Shown here one piece after another: positions 39,308 to 48,763 of a stretch of 64,000 nucleotides of DNA. The position numbers and the translations under genes were made by a program. Each line of letters begins with the position of its first letter. Position 1 is the stretch's first letter. Source of the stretch: Paenibacillus lactis (GTDB taxonomy: Bacteria; Bacillota; Bacilli; Paenibacillales; Paenibacillaceae); the NCBI RefSeq assembly GCF_017873605.1, contig NZ_JAGGKI010000001.1, forward strand, positions 1 through 64,000, given 5' to 3'. The notes below the pieces were generated by a model. It ran no database searches, was not told the DNA's origin, and worked only from the letters and a program-made list of their open reading frames with translations.

Positions 39308-39443
39308 GATTCTTCCCCTCCTCTAAAATATCCTTTTTTGCAATTGATGAATGGAGCGAGACTGAGCGGACACTCATGTCATAGGATCGGTGTTCATCCC
39401 GCAGGCGCAGGCCTAGTGCCGCTCCGATACATCCTCTTCAGGC

Positions 39444-40478
39444 TTAGCTTACCGTGGAAATGCCGCTGCTTAGCTCGGCCAGCTTCACCGGGCGGCCTTG
39501 CTCCAGGGAGCGCTTAGCCGCCAAGGCAATCAGCTCCGCCTGCAGGCCGTCATGGCCGCTGACCGGCACGGGCGTACCGTTTTGCAGGCTCTCGATAAAC
39601 TGACGCGTTTCGTTGATGTACGCTTCTTTATACCGCTCCAGGAAGAAGTACAACGGCTTGTCGCGGGTGACCCCCTCCGGGCCGCTGACGACAGCGGTAC
39701 TCGGATAATCATTGTCGGCGGAAACGCTGCCTCCGGAGCCGAATACCTCGACCCGCTGATCATAGCCGTAAACCGCTTTGCGGCTGTTGTCGATGACGCC
39801 GAGCGCCCCGCTTGCAAACCGCAGCGTAGTAACGGCCGTGTCGATATCGCCCTGTTCTCCGATCGCAGGATCTACCAGCACCGCCCCCTGGGCGTACACT
39901 TCGACCACTTCACTGCCCGAAAGAAAACGGGCGATGTCAAAATCATGAATCGCCATATCCATAAACAGCCCGCCGGACACCTTAATATAATCCGGATGCG
40001 GCGGATTCGGATCGCGGGAGGTAATCTTGATCAAATGCGGCTCCCCGATTTTTCCTTCGGACACAATCTCGCGGACCCGGCTGAAATTATGGTCGAACCG
40101 GCGGTTGAAGCCAATCTGCAGACTCACGCCGGCAGCCTCCGCGGCCGCAAGCGCCTCGCGGGTTTGCTCTACGCTCATGCTGACCGGCTTCTCGCAAAAA
40201 ATATGCTTGCCGCTCGCCGCAGCCTGCTTGATCAGCGGGACATGTGTATCCGTCGAGGAGCAGATGAATACGGCATCGATGTCCGGATGCTCCATGATCT
40301 CGGTACTGTTGTTCGTAACCAAGGGAATGCCCCGCTCCGCGGCCCAGTCACGCAGCTCGCCTCCGGCGTATAGATCGCTGATGGCCGCAATTTCTGCGCC
40401 CGGCATGTGCAGCAGATGATCCGCATGGATTTTGCCGATTCGTCCGGCACCGATAATGCCGATTTTAATGGTTTTCAT
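39444..40478 (-). CDS. iolG: Inositol 2-dehydrogenase
   Basis: A 344-residue Gfo/Idh/MocA oxidoreductase, the first step (myo-inositol to scyllo-inosose, NAD+). IGIIGAGRIGKIHADHL is the Rossmann motif, CEKPVSMSVEQT holds the catalytic Lys, GFNRRFDHNF and DMAIHDFDIARFL (Asp, His) complete the active site. The context of other iol genes supports IolG rather than another sugar dehydrogenase. GGAGGAG lies before the ATG. Confidence 0.93.
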   Translation of the reverse strand: MKTIKIGIIGAGRIGKIHADHLLHMPGAEIAAISDLYAGGELRDWAAERGIPLVTNNSTEIMEHPDIDAVFICSSTDTHVPLIKQAAASGKHIFCEKPVSMSVEQTREALAAAEAAGVSLQIGFNRRFDHNFSRVREIVSEGKIGEPHLIKITSRDPNPPHPDYIKVSGGLFMDMAIHDFDIARFLSGSEVVEVYAQGAVLVDPAIGEQGDIDTAVTTLRFASGALGVIDNSRKAVYGYDQRVEVFGSGGSVSADNDYPSTAVVSGPEGVTRDKPLYFFLERYKEAYINETRQFIESLQNGTPVPVSGHDGLQAELIALAAKRSLEQGRPVKLAELSSGISTVS

Positions 40479-40503
40479 ATGAATGTCTCCTCCGCTTATG
40501 AGC

Positions 40504-41949
40504 TTACCAGCGTGCCGTTACCATTTTCTTTCGGGTATAGAATTCCACGCCGTCGGTGCCGTTCGCATGCAGGTCCCCATAGAAGGAGTTTTTCCAGCCG
40601 GAGAACGGGAAGAATGCCATCGGCGCAGGAACGCCGAGGTTCACGCCTAGCATGCCGGCATCAATATGTTCGCGGAACTGGCGCACGTCGCTGCCGTCCT
40701 GTGTGAACAGGCAGGCACCATTGGCGAAGTCCGAGCGGTTGGAAATTTCAATGGCTTCCTCCAGCGTTTCTGCACGCATGACGGATAGCACCGGCGCAAA
40801 AATCTCGTCCCTCCAGATCTTCATCTCGCAGGTCACTTCATCAAAAATCGTCGGTCCGACAAAATACCCCTTACCGTTCGCGGCATCATCCCTCCGTCCG
40901 TCACGGACCAGCTTGGCTCCTTCCTGCTCGCCTGCCTCAATGTAAGAGAGCGTCCGCTCCTTGTGGGCTTGCCGGATGACCGGCCCCAGGAAGACGCCTT
41001 CATCCGCCCCGTTGCCGATGGAGATTTCATCGGCCGCCTGCTTCAGCTTCCCGATCAACGGCTCCGCTACGTCCCCAACCGCTACCACCACGGAGCAGGC
41101 CATACAGCGCTCACCGGCCGAACCGAAGGCCGCGCTGACGATTTGGGTGACGGCTGCGTCCAAGTCGGCTGATGGCATCACGATGCTGTGGTTTTTGGCT
41201 CCGGCCAAGGCCTGGACACGCTTGCCGTAGGAGGAAGCGGTTTTGTAGACATACTCCGCCACCGGCTGAGAGCCTACAAAGGATATGGCAGCAATGCCCG
41301 GATGCTCCAAAATGCCGTTGACCACGTCATGCGCGCCATGAACAACGTTGAGCACGCCGTCCGGAAGGCCGGCTTCCGCGAACAGCTCCGCCAGGCGCTG
41401 GGCCAAGAGCGGCGTGCGCTCCGACGGCTTCAGCACGAACGCATTGCCGCAGGCGATGGCGAGCGGGAACATCCAGCACGGCACCATCATCGGGAAGTTG
41501 AACGGCGTGATGCCCGCTACAACACCGATCGGATAACGGTACATCCCGGACTCCAGATTGGTGGCGATGTCGGGAAGCTGTTTGCCCATCATCAGCGTGG
41601 GCGCACCGGCTGCAAATTCCACGCACTCGATGCCGCGCTGCACCTCGCCGTAGGCTTCGGCATAGCTTTTGCCGTTCTCCGCCGTAATCAGGCGGGCCAG
41701 CTCCTCCCAGTGCTCCACAAGCAGTTGTTGATACTTGAACAGAATGCGCGCGCGGCGAGGCACGGCGGTCTTCGCCCAGGAGCGCCCCGCTTTGGCTGCT
41801 GCCTGCACCGCCAGGTCTACCTCCTCCTTGGTCGAAAGCGGCACGTAAGCGAGAATCTCCTCCGTCGCCGGATTGTAGACGGGATCGGTTTTTTCGGATC
41901 GGGATGGCACAAATTGTCCGCCGATATAATTGCTCAGGGTTTGCGTCAT
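40504..41949 (-). CDS. iolA: Methylmalonate/malonate-semialdehyde dehydrogenase (CoA-acylating)
   Basis: A 481-residue aldehyde dehydrogenase of the MmsA group, converting malonic semialdehyde to acetyl-CoA at the end of the inositol pathway. [13 protein letters not shown] holds the active-site Asn, [15 protein letters not shown] the catalytic Cys, and [23 protein letters not shown] is the MmsA-type C-terminal motif. ATG start. The intergenic DNA before it has a 22-bp imperfect tandem repeat. Confidence 0.95.
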   Translation of the reverse strand: MTQTLSNYIGGQFVPSRSEKTDPVYNPATEEILAYVPLSTKEEVDLAVQAAAKAGRSWAKTAVPRRARILFKYQQLLVEHWEELARLITAENGKSYAEAYGEVQRGIECVEFAAGAPTLMMGKQLPDIATNLESGMYRYPIGVVAGITPFNFPMMVPCWMFPLAIACGNAFVLKPSERTPLLAQRLAELFAEAGLPDGVLNVVHGAHDVVNGILEHPGIAAISFVGSQPVAEYVYKTASSYGKRVQALAGAKNHSIVMPSADLDAAVTQIVSAAFGSAGERCMACSVVVAVGDVAEPLIGKLKQAADEISIGNGADEGVFLGPVIRQAHKERTLSYIEAGEQEGAKLVRDGRRDDAANGKGYFVGPTIFDEVTCEMKIWRDEIFAPVLSVMRAETLEEAIEISNRSDFANGACLFTQDGSDVRQFREHIDAGMLGVNLGVPAPMAFFPFSGWKNSFYGDLHANGTDGVEFYTRKKMVTARW

Positions 41950-41967
41950 GGCTGGTTGGCCCCTTTC

Positions 41968-42011
41968 GATTGAATCAGTTAGCGTTTTTGATTGGATCCG
42001 TTAGAATATTG
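41968..42011. repeat. 22-bp imperfect tandem repeat between iolC and iolA
   Basis: GATTGAATCAGTTAG at 41968 recurs as GATTGGATCCGTTAG at 41990 (13 of 15 identical, period 22). A more distant third copy may follow at about 42012. A 12-bp palindrome GTGCACGTGCAC (42027-42038) lies next to it. The role is unknown. Confidence 0.5.
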
Positions 42012-42043
42012 GTTAAGATCAGTCAGGTGCACGTGCACGGTAT

Positions 42044-43057
42044 CTAGGTATTAGCCGTGATTTCCCCGCGTTTGCAGCGCTCCATATAATCGTGAACCGC
42101 TTCGCTTGTCGGCATCGCATCGGAGCAGCTGTGGCTGGAGATGACAATGCTTGCCGCCGCGCTGCCGAATTCCATGGACCGCTCAATGGTCCAGCCCTGC
42201 ATTAGACCGTACAGAAAGCCTGCGGCGTACGAATCCCCTGCCCCGAATGTCTTGATGACCTTTGCCGGAAAGCTTTGAGCCGTATGGCTGGTGCCGTCCG
42301 GTGTATATGCGATGGAGCCCTCCTTGCCGTGCTTGATAATGACGATCCTGGCGCTGTAGTCAAACCACTTGGCCGCCGTGATGCGGTCGCTCCGCTCCGG
42401 GTTCCCTCCAAATTGCTCCATCATGTCGAACTCCTCGCGCGTACCGAGGATGATGTCGCATTTTTCAGCCGCCAGATTATAATAGGTCGCTGTTTCCTGA
42501 GGGGATTTCCAAGTGTACGGACGGTAATCCAGATCAAACGCAATTACAGCGCCGTGGCGCTTGGCATATTCCAGAGCCAGAAACACCGCTTCCCTGGAAG
42601 GGCTGGCCGCAAGCGCGGTTCCGGAGATTAGCACCATTTTTGCGGTGGCGATCAATTCCTCGTTCACGTCCCCCGTCTCCAGCAGCAAATCCGCAGCGTT
42701 GTCGCGGTACATCAGGATGCTGCAGTCGGTCGGACTTTTAATTTCGGTAAAAGCCAGCCCCGTCACGGCACCGGTACGGTCGGTCGTTACGCCCTGCGTC
42801 ACGATTCCGTTATCCTTCAGGTATTGGGTAATAAAACGCCCCATCTGATCGTCCGCCACCTTGCCGATGAAGCCCGTATTCAGGCCCAGTCGGGCCATCC
42901 CGATACAGATATTGGCCGGGGAGCCGCCCACATACTTGGTAAACGTGCTCGTCTCTTCCATCGGCCGGTTAATCTCATTGGCGTTCAAGTCGATGCACAA
43001 TCTCCCCACGGCGACAAAATCCACCGGCTTTTCGTCGTTAAACGTGATTTCACTCAT
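42044..43057 (-). CDS. iolC: 5-dehydro-2-deoxygluconokinase
   Basis: A 337-residue PfkB-family kinase that phosphorylates 2-deoxy-5-keto-gluconate. FVAVGRLCIDLNAN opens the domain; YVGGSPANICIGMARLG is PfkB motif 1, and TFGAGDSYAAGFLYGLM carries the anion hole and catalytic Asp. I take the ATG at 43057 because AAGGAGG lies upstream; 13 extra codons to 43096 run through this site. Confidence 0.95.
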   Translation of the reverse strand: MSEITFNDEKPVDFVAVGRLCIDLNANEINRPMEETSTFTKYVGGSPANICIGMARLGLNTGFIGKVADDQMGRFITQYLKDNGIVTQGVTTDRTGAVTGLAFTEIKSPTDCSILMYRDNAADLLLETGDVNEELIATAKMVLISGTALAASPSREAVFLALEYAKRHGAVIAFDLDYRPYTWKSPQETATYYNLAAEKCDIILGTREEFDMMEQFGGNPERSDRITAAKWFDYSARIVIIKHGKEGSIAYTPDGTSHTAQSFPAKVIKTFGAGDSYAAGFLYGLMQGWTIERSMEFGSAAASIVISSHSCSDAMPTSEAVHDYMERCKRGEITANT

Positions 43058-43271
43058 GGATGAACCTCCTTGATCAGATCGGCCCACGCTGAGCATTCAT
43101 AGGAAAATATGGCTCCGCTTTTCAATGGCCGTAATCACTTGCAGCTCTTAATCCTAGATTTCTAAAAGAAACGGTTGTCTGGTGTCCGATAAACAAGCTA
43201 GTATCCTGCATTACATTTTGAACCTTCCGAATTAGCATCAGCCTGGTTTCGACTCACGACCGGGAACGCCT

Positions 43272-44186
43272 TCAGACCTGCGGCTTGAGCTGGCCTTCCA
43301 GACGATCCAGGTATTCGATCGCCCGCTGAGCATACGCCTTGGCCGGATGCAGCGCAGGATCCTGTTCTCCTTCCAGCATCGCCCAGCCGTTATAACCGCG
43401 CTCCATGAGCTCTCCGATAATCGGCGCAAAATCGATGCAGCCATCGCCGGGAACCGTGAACACGCCCCTGCGGATACAGCTCACGAAATCGCAGCCATCT
43501 AGACGTGCCTGCTCCAAGATTTCATGCCGGATATCCTTCAGGTGGATATACGCGATCCGGTCATAATGCTTGCGGAGCAGCTCGAGCGGATCGCTTCCCC
43601 CGTAATAGGCATGGCCGGTATCGTAAAGGAGAAGCACGAGCGAAGGGTCGGTCATCGCCATCAGCCGGTCGATTTCGGCCGGCTGCTCCACGACCGTGCC
43701 GCCATGGTGATGATACGTCAGCTTCATGCCGTAGCTCGCCGCAATTTCGCCGGCCTGGTTGAGGCCCTCCGCCAGGCTTTCCCACCCGGCGTCATCCAGG
43801 CGTAGAACGACACGCTCGTTCGGCGTCCGGCGGGGATCGAAGTGCAGCGAGCCTCCGACCTCCGCCGTGCTGATGACCTTGCTGCCAAAACCGGCCAGAA
43901 ACTCCGCATGCCGGCGGTAGTCCTCCAGCTCCTGCTTCCGGTAAGCGGGATCGGAGAACAGCACGGACTTCCACTGCGAGACCAGTTGAATGCCGCGGGA
44001 CTCCAGCTCCCGCTTCAGCACCGCCGGATCCTTCGGAAATTTCCTGCCCATCTCCGTGCCTGTCAAACCCAAAGCCGCAATATCATCCACAATCGTTTCA
44101 AACGTTGTGTCATCTCCATGCTCTCTGACATCCTCGCCGACCCAGTTGATGGGGTGGATCCCCAGCTTGAACAGCCTGTTGCTCAT
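43272..44186 (-). CDS. iolE: Inosose dehydratase
   Basis: A 304-residue TIM-barrel protein of the xylose-isomerase-like superfamily, acting on 2-keto-myo-inositol. LGIHPINWVGEDVREHGDDT is the IolE N-terminal signature, LTGTEMGRKFP, YHHHGGTVVEQ, LYDTGHAYYGG and IAYIHLKDIR hold metal and substrate residues, and DFVSCIRRGVFTVPGDGCIDF is typical. AAAGGAG precedes the ATG. Confidence 0.95.
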   Translation of the reverse strand: MSNRLFKLGIHPINWVGEDVREHGDDTTFETIVDDIAALGLTGTEMGRKFPKDPAVLKRELESRGIQLVSQWKSVLFSDPAYRKQELEDYRRHAEFLAGFGSKVISTAEVGGSLHFDPRRTPNERVVLRLDDAGWESLAEGLNQAGEIAASYGMKLTYHHHGGTVVEQPAEIDRLMAMTDPSLVLLLYDTGHAYYGGSDPLELLRKHYDRIAYIHLKDIRHEILEQARLDGCDFVSCIRRGVFTVPGDGCIDFAPIIGELMERGYNGWAMLEGEQDPALHPAKAYAQRAIEYLDRLEGQLKPQV

Positions 44187-44526
44187 ATCCAGCGCTCCTT
44201 TGCTTTGTTTGGTAGAGTGGCTTCCTTGCTCTAGACCCTTAGACCCTTAGTAGGGCCTTGCTTCCTTACTCCGGGCTCTTAGTCGAACCGGCTTCCTTCA
44301 GCCGAGATACTTGTAAAGCCTTCCTTGCCCGGACTTCTCTGCGCGAAGCTGCTTAGTACAGCCTCTGCCGCGCGTTACTAGGATCCTGCTCGCTTAGTTG
44401 CTCCAGCTGGCAGTATTGAGTTGCTTCCTCACTCCAAATCCCTTAGTCGGACCATACTTCTTACAGCGCGGCAATCGTATTACCTTCCTTGTTTCAGGAC
44501 AATGAACATCGCTCCTATTCCAGCCG
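44187..44526. other. Intergenic region between iolD and iolE with degenerate repeats
   Basis: 340 bp with no gene. It carries a near copy of the iolD 3' end (separate entry) and several weaker relatives built around TTGCTTCCT...CTCC...CCTTAGT(C/A)G (about 44214-44250, 44270-44330 and 44420-44460). Whether it holds a promoter for iolE is unclear. Confidence 0.6.
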
Positions 44527-44556
44527 CTAGTAAGGCCTTGCTTCCTTGCTCCGGGC
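44248..44556. repeat. 29-bp direct repeat duplicating the iolD 3' end
   Basis: The 29 bases at 44528-44556, coding the last residues (RSKEARPY) and most of the stop codon of iolD, recur at 44248-44276 with 27 of 29 identical, exactly 280 bp away. Both copies hold the core GGCCTTGCTTCCTT. The copy in the spacer is not part of a gene. Confidence 0.85.
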
Positions 44557-46392
44557 AGCCATCTCACGCTGGGCCTCCGTCACCTTGCTCGATACGGATA
44601 CCTCCGGCACCTCCACACGCCACCAGGACTCGTAACCGTCGGTATTCGTTCCCGGAACGACCGGAATCTCGATCAGGGTCGTGACGGTTTCCTGCCGGGC
44701 CTGAAGCAGCGCTGCCCGCAGTTCCTCAGGCGTGCTGGCCTTGTAGGCTTTGGCGCCGAGCGCCCGCGCGTGCGCGGCGAAATCAATCGGGAGGTATTCG
44801 CCGGTCAGGCGGCCCGTGCCCTCCTCGCGGCGGCGGAATTCGTTGCCGAAGCCGTCGCTGCCGTTGCTACGCTGCAGATTATGAATGCATTGGAAGCCGT
44901 GGTTGTCGAACAGCAAGATCGTAATCTTGCGGCCTTCCTGCAAGCTGGTGACCAGCTCCGAGTGCATCATCAGATAACTGCCGTCGCCGACCAGCGCATA
45001 GACCTCGCGGTCCGGTTCTGCCAACGCCACACCAAGGGCGCCGCTCACCTCATACCCCATACAGGAGAACCCATACTCCATGTGATACGTCTTCGCTTCG
45101 GCGGCTCGCCATAACCGGTGCAGATCCCCCGGAAGACTGCCTGCCGCACAGACGATGACCGAGGACGAGGGGATGACCTCATTGATGACGCCAAGCACCC
45201 TCGTTTGAGATAAGCCGTCCGGATGCTCGGACGCGTACAACCGATCCACCTCGCGGTCCCACTCCGCTTTCAGCCCGGCGAGCTCGTCTTCTTCATAGGT
45301 GGCTTTATAGCCGTCCCGGGACAGCTTAGCATGCAGTGCCTTCAGCCCTTCCTTCGCATCGGCGACCAGCGCCTCACCGCCAAGCTTAACGCTGTCCGCA
45401 CCGTTGACGTTCAGGTTCAGGAACGAAACATCCTCCCGCTGAAACGCCCATTTGGAGGACGTCGTAAAGTCCGTATACCGGGTGCCGATGCCGATGATCA
45501 AATCCGATTTTGCCGCGGTACGGTTAGCCGCCAGCGAGCCGGTTACGCCAATCGCTCCCAGGTTCAGGGGGTGATTCCAGGGAAGCGCGCTTTTGCCGGC
45601 CTGCGTTTCGGCGACCGGGATCCCGAAGGCCTCTGCAAAAGCAGCCAGGTCGCCAGTTGCATCGCTGTAATGCACGCCGCCTCCGGCGATGATCAGTGGG
45701 CGCTTGCTCGCGGCAATCCGTGCAGCTGCCCGCTGCAGCCCTTCTGCCGACGGCGGGCGGCGATCGATGACATGCACGGTTTTCTCGAACAGCGAATCCG
45801 GATAGTCATACGCCTCAGCCTGCACGTCCTGCGGCAGCGCCAGCGTCACCGCCCCCGTCTCCGCCGGATCGGTCAGCACGCGGATCGCCTGCCGGGCCGC
45901 TGCGATCAGCTGCTCAGGCCGGGATATCCGATCCCAGTACCGGCTCACCGGCTTGAATGCATCGGTGGCCGAAACGGTATAATCCGACGGAGCCTCGATC
46001 TGCTGCAGCACCGGATCAGGCTGACGGCAGGCGAAATTGTCGCCTGGGAGCAGCAGTACGGGAATACGGTTCACCGTTGCCGTAGCTGCCGCGGTAACCA
46101 TATTCAAGGCACCGGGCCCGATGGATGAGGTGCAGGCCCAAATCTGCCGGCGATTCTTCTGCTTGGCATAGGCCGCCGCCGCATGCACCATACCCTGCTC
46201 GTTTTTGCCCTGCACATAAACCAGATCCCCCGCGCTTCGCTCCAACGCCTCGCCAATGCCAGTCACATTGCCGTGTCCAAAAATCCCCATCACCCCGTGC
46301 ACAAATTTCGTCTCCACTCCGTCGACAGAAACATACTGTGCATCCAGAAACCTCAACAGCGCCTGTGCCATCGTTAATCGTGTCGTCGTCAT
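44527..46392 (-). CDS. iolD: 3D-(3,5/4)-trihydroxycyclohexane-1,2-dione acylhydrolase (ring-opening)
   Basis: A 621-residue thiamine-diphosphate enzyme that opens the inositol-derived ring to 5-deoxy-glucuronate. The N-terminal Pyr domain has GIFGHGNVTGIGEALE, SSIGPGALNMVTAAATAT and PVLLLPGDNFACRQPDPVLQQ. The PP domain has GYEVSGALGVALAEPDREVYA, VGDGSYLMMHSE and DNHGFQCIHNLQ, the metal- and TDP-binding run. The ATG at 46392 has AAGGAG nine bases upstream; the ATG at 46401 touches that site. Three AAGCGCTT palindromes lie upstream, so regulation is probably at this promoter for the iol group. Confidence 0.96.
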   Translation of the reverse strand: MTTTRLTMAQALLRFLDAQYVSVDGVETKFVHGVMGIFGHGNVTGIGEALERSAGDLVYVQGKNEQGMVHAAAAYAKQKNRRQIWACTSSIGPGALNMVTAAATATVNRIPVLLLPGDNFACRQPDPVLQQIEAPSDYTVSATDAFKPVSRYWDRISRPEQLIAAARQAIRVLTDPAETGAVTLALPQDVQAEAYDYPDSLFEKTVHVIDRRPPSAEGLQRAAARIAASKRPLIIAGGGVHYSDATGDLAAFAEAFGIPVAETQAGKSALPWNHPLNLGAIGVTGSLAANRTAAKSDLIIGIGTRYTDFTTSSKWAFQREDVSFLNLNVNGADSVKLGGEALVADAKEGLKALHAKLSRDGYKATYEEDELAGLKAEWDREVDRLYASEHPDGLSQTRVLGVINEVIPSSSVIVCAAGSLPGDLHRLWRAAEAKTYHMEYGFSCMGYEVSGALGVALAEPDREVYALVGDGSYLMMHSELVTSLQEGRKITILLFDNHGFQCIHNLQRSNGSDGFGNEFRRREEGTGRLTGEYLPIDFAAHARALGAKAYKASTPEELRAALLQARQETVTTLIEIPVVPGTNTDGYESWWRVEVPEVSVSSKVTEAQREMAARSKEARPY

Positions 46393-46454
46393 CCGGTTCA
46401 TCTCCTTTTCGCCTTTATCATCGTCTTGAATCCAACGGGAAAGCCATCTATGAA

Positions 46455-46514
46455 TTAAGCGCTTAACCTAGTGCACCGAAGCGCTTATATCCTTTAGCGG
46501 ATTAAGCGCTTTAA
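46455..46514. promoter_or_regulatory. Three AAGCGCTT palindromic operator candidates before iolD
   Basis: TTAAGCGCTTAA (46455-46466, perfect 12-bp palindrome), AAGCGCTT (46479-46486) and TTAAGCGCTTTAA (46502-46514) are spaced 22 and 25 bp centre to centre. They lie 63-122 bp upstream of the iolD start, in the 136-bp gap after the GH88/105 gene. The core fits LacI/CcpA-family sites with a central CG (CcpA cre consensus includes AAGCGCTT). Which protein binds cannot be told. Confidence 0.7.
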
Positions 46515-46528
46515 CGAAAGTGTATGCC

Positions 46529-48763
46529 TTACTTAAGGCCTTGCATGCCTTTCATTTTCATAATTTCCACGCACGACAGCATCATGATGCCGATCCCGTG
46601 GTTGTCGTTCAGCACCGTAAGCAGATCATGCTTGTAATAGTCCCCCGTAAAGGAATAACGGGACCCGCTGCACACCCCATGCACGCTGCCGCTGCGATCG
46701 ATGGCGTGCTCGGTCAGCCCCTGCCATGCCCGAATGGCGGCCTCGGCGAACCGTCCGGGATTCTCCAGCCAGCCAAACCTCACGCCTCTGGCAAAGGCGT
46801 AAGCGAACATCGCCGTGCAGGAAGCTTCCTCATAAGCCTCCGGATCGGTAATGACCTGTCTCCAGAGCCCTGACTCGCCCTGATAGGAAGCGATCCCGGC
46901 GCACAGCTCGCGGAAAAATCCAAGCAGCGCCGGGCGGTCCTTATGATCGTCCGGCAGACGCTCCAGCAGCTCGGATAGGGAGAACAGGCTCCAGCCGTTT
47001 CCGCGTCCCCACGGTATCCGGGTCGCCTTCCCGTATTTGAAATCAAATACGTGACTCATCACGCCTTCCTCCGGCATGAACAGATACTCCCGGTATCTCA
47101 GAAACTGCCTTGCCGCTTCGTCCAGATAGGTGGAATCGCCTGTAATCCCGGCGTACCGCGACAAGAACGGCGTGCTCATGTACAGATCGTCTGCCCACAT
47201 CGTATCCGCGGAATACTCGGAAACGCACAGCCGGTAAAAAGCCCCGTCCTCCCGGCGTTCCAGGCGGTTCGCCATAAAATCCGCAATGACCTCCGCGACC
47301 TTCAAATCCTCCGGACTGCCGCCGCTTTCCGCATAGGCTTCCAGCATCGCGGAGCCGAAAGAACCGCAGTTGTCCAGCATTTTAATCAGCACCAGCTGAT
47401 GGTTAATGGACGGAAAGCCGTACGTATCCCGGTCCCAGACCGCGTATTCGTACCATGACGTGCAGATGCCGATATGTGCCCGGGCATATTCCGCAATATC
47501 CGGCCGTCCCAACACTCGCGCGGTCTGCAGCAGACCGTACATCGTCACGCCCAGCGGATAGTCCCAACGCCCGAAGTTGGTGGCCGAGCCGGAGGTCCAT
47601 TTGTTGCTCAGCATGGCGTTCTCATAGAACGGCCTGACCCGGCAGCCCGGCGCATCCAGGGACCATCCGGTCAAGCCGCGGCCGTCCGCGAGCCGGAACA
47701 GCCTCTTGACCGTGCACACCTCCTCCGGCGTTTCCTCCTTCGCTGCCGCCAGCGGGCCGGCATACAACCAAGGAGACGGCGCCCCCTGTACCGGAACCGG
47801 GAGCACGAATTCCAGCTCTTCCCCAGCATGATAGGCCTGAAGCTGAAATCCCCATCCGGACGGCCCGCTGGAGCAGCGGACCAGCAAATCCCCTCGGCAG
47901 CTCGCGGCAGGCAGCTCACAGCGGAAGTCTCCTCCCTCTTGAAGGTCTAGGACCGGTACAGGATGTCCGCCGATCCAGACCTGCAGCCTGCCCCAAGCAC
48001 GGCCTCTAAGCTCAATCGGATCGTCTGCGGCAGGCACCTTCAATCGGCTCCAGGCATATCCCGATACCGCTGCCCCCGGCAAGCCGAACATTCGCTCAAA
48101 ATTCGGCTTCATCGCTTCCTGCGCGCTCCAGCCTGTAACCGGGAGCCAGCTCACGCCCGTATCGTCTTCGCTTCCGTGAGCGTTCGGAAAGCGGCCGCTT
48201 TCGCCGAAAAGGCCGGCGGTCAGCGGCCCGGCATACGCCCAGCCGGCGGCCCCCTTCCGGTCCGCAAACGGGGACAGCACCTGCAGAATTCGGACCTTGC
48301 CCTCCTGAGCGCCAAAGCGACAGCCGAATCCGGCCTCAGTCCTGCGCGCCTCAATCAACAACGTGTTCCAGCCCGGATTCAATACCAGCGGAACGACAAT
48401 CTTCGCATCGGGCTTCATCTCGTCCTCGGCTCCTGAACGGTACATCAGCTGCTCGTTCAGATAGAAGCGGACCGGGCTGAACGGCATGATCGCGGCATCC
48501 AGCGACCGTTCATCGTCGCTCCACACCAGACCAAGCGCAAAGGCAGCGTCCCCCTGCTTCGCATCTCGAAACCGGTCGCCGAAGTTAAAGTCGTAGAACC
48601 CTTCCTCGGTCTGAAGAATCCCCGTATCGGCGAACGACCGCAGCGCGAATGGAATTTCCGGGTTCGCCCCGATGTAGCGCCCGGCAATCGTCTTCAGAAT
48701 GCCGGCATCATCATCGCCCAGCCAATACCGGATGCTCTCGCGGGCCTCGATATAGCTTGTCAT
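46529..48763 (-). CDS. GH88/GH105-family glycoside hydrolase (unsaturated glycuronyl hydrolase) with N-terminal extension
   Basis: A 744-residue protein with no signal peptide, so probably cytoplasmic. The C-terminal 370 residues form the (alpha/alpha)6 barrel of unsaturated rhamnogalacturonyl/glycuronyl hydrolases: NFGRWDYPLGVTMYGL, TMWADDLYMSTPFLSRYA (catalytic Asp near 520), IPWGRGNGWSLFSL and ESGLWRQVITDPEAYEEASCTAMFAYA. Members remove the 4,5-unsaturated uronic acid left by polysaccharide lyases. The first 370 residues look like beta-sandwich domains (WNTLLIEARRT, LQVWIGGHPVPVLDLQ) and are unusual for the family, which is usually 340-400 residues. Overlaps the upstream gene by ATGA. Confidence 0.85.
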   Translation of the reverse strand: MTSYIEARESIRYWLGDDDAGILKTIAGRYIGANPEIPFALRSFADTGILQTEEGFYDFNFGDRFRDAKQGDAAFALGLVWSDDERSLDAAIMPFSPVRFYLNEQLMYRSGAEDEMKPDAKIVVPLVLNPGWNTLLIEARRTEAGFGCRFGAQEGKVRILQVLSPFADRKGAAGWAYAGPLTAGLFGESGRFPNAHGSEDDTGVSWLPVTGWSAQEAMKPNFERMFGLPGAAVSGYAWSRLKVPAADDPIELRGRAWGRLQVWIGGHPVPVLDLQEGGDFRCELPAASCRGDLLVRCSSGPSGWGFQLQAYHAGEELEFVLPVPVQGAPSPWLYAGPLAAAKEETPEEVCTVKRLFRLADGRGLTGWSLDAPGCRVRPFYENAMLSNKWTSGSATNFGRWDYPLGVTMYGLLQTARVLGRPDIAEYARAHIGICTSWYEYAVWDRDTYGFPSINHQLVLIKMLDNCGSFGSAMLEAYAESGGSPEDLKVAEVIADFMANRLERREDGAFYRLCVSEYSADTMWADDLYMSTPFLSRYAGITGDSTYLDEAARQFLRYREYLFMPEEGVMSHVFDFKYGKATRIPWGRGNGWSLFSLSELLERLPDDHKDRPALLGFFRELCAGIASYQGESGLWRQVITDPEAYEEASCTAMFAYAFARGVRFGWLENPGRFAEAAIRAWQGLTEHAIDRSGSVHGVCSGSRYSFTGDYYKHDLLTVLNDNHGIGIMMLSCVEIMKMKGMQGLK

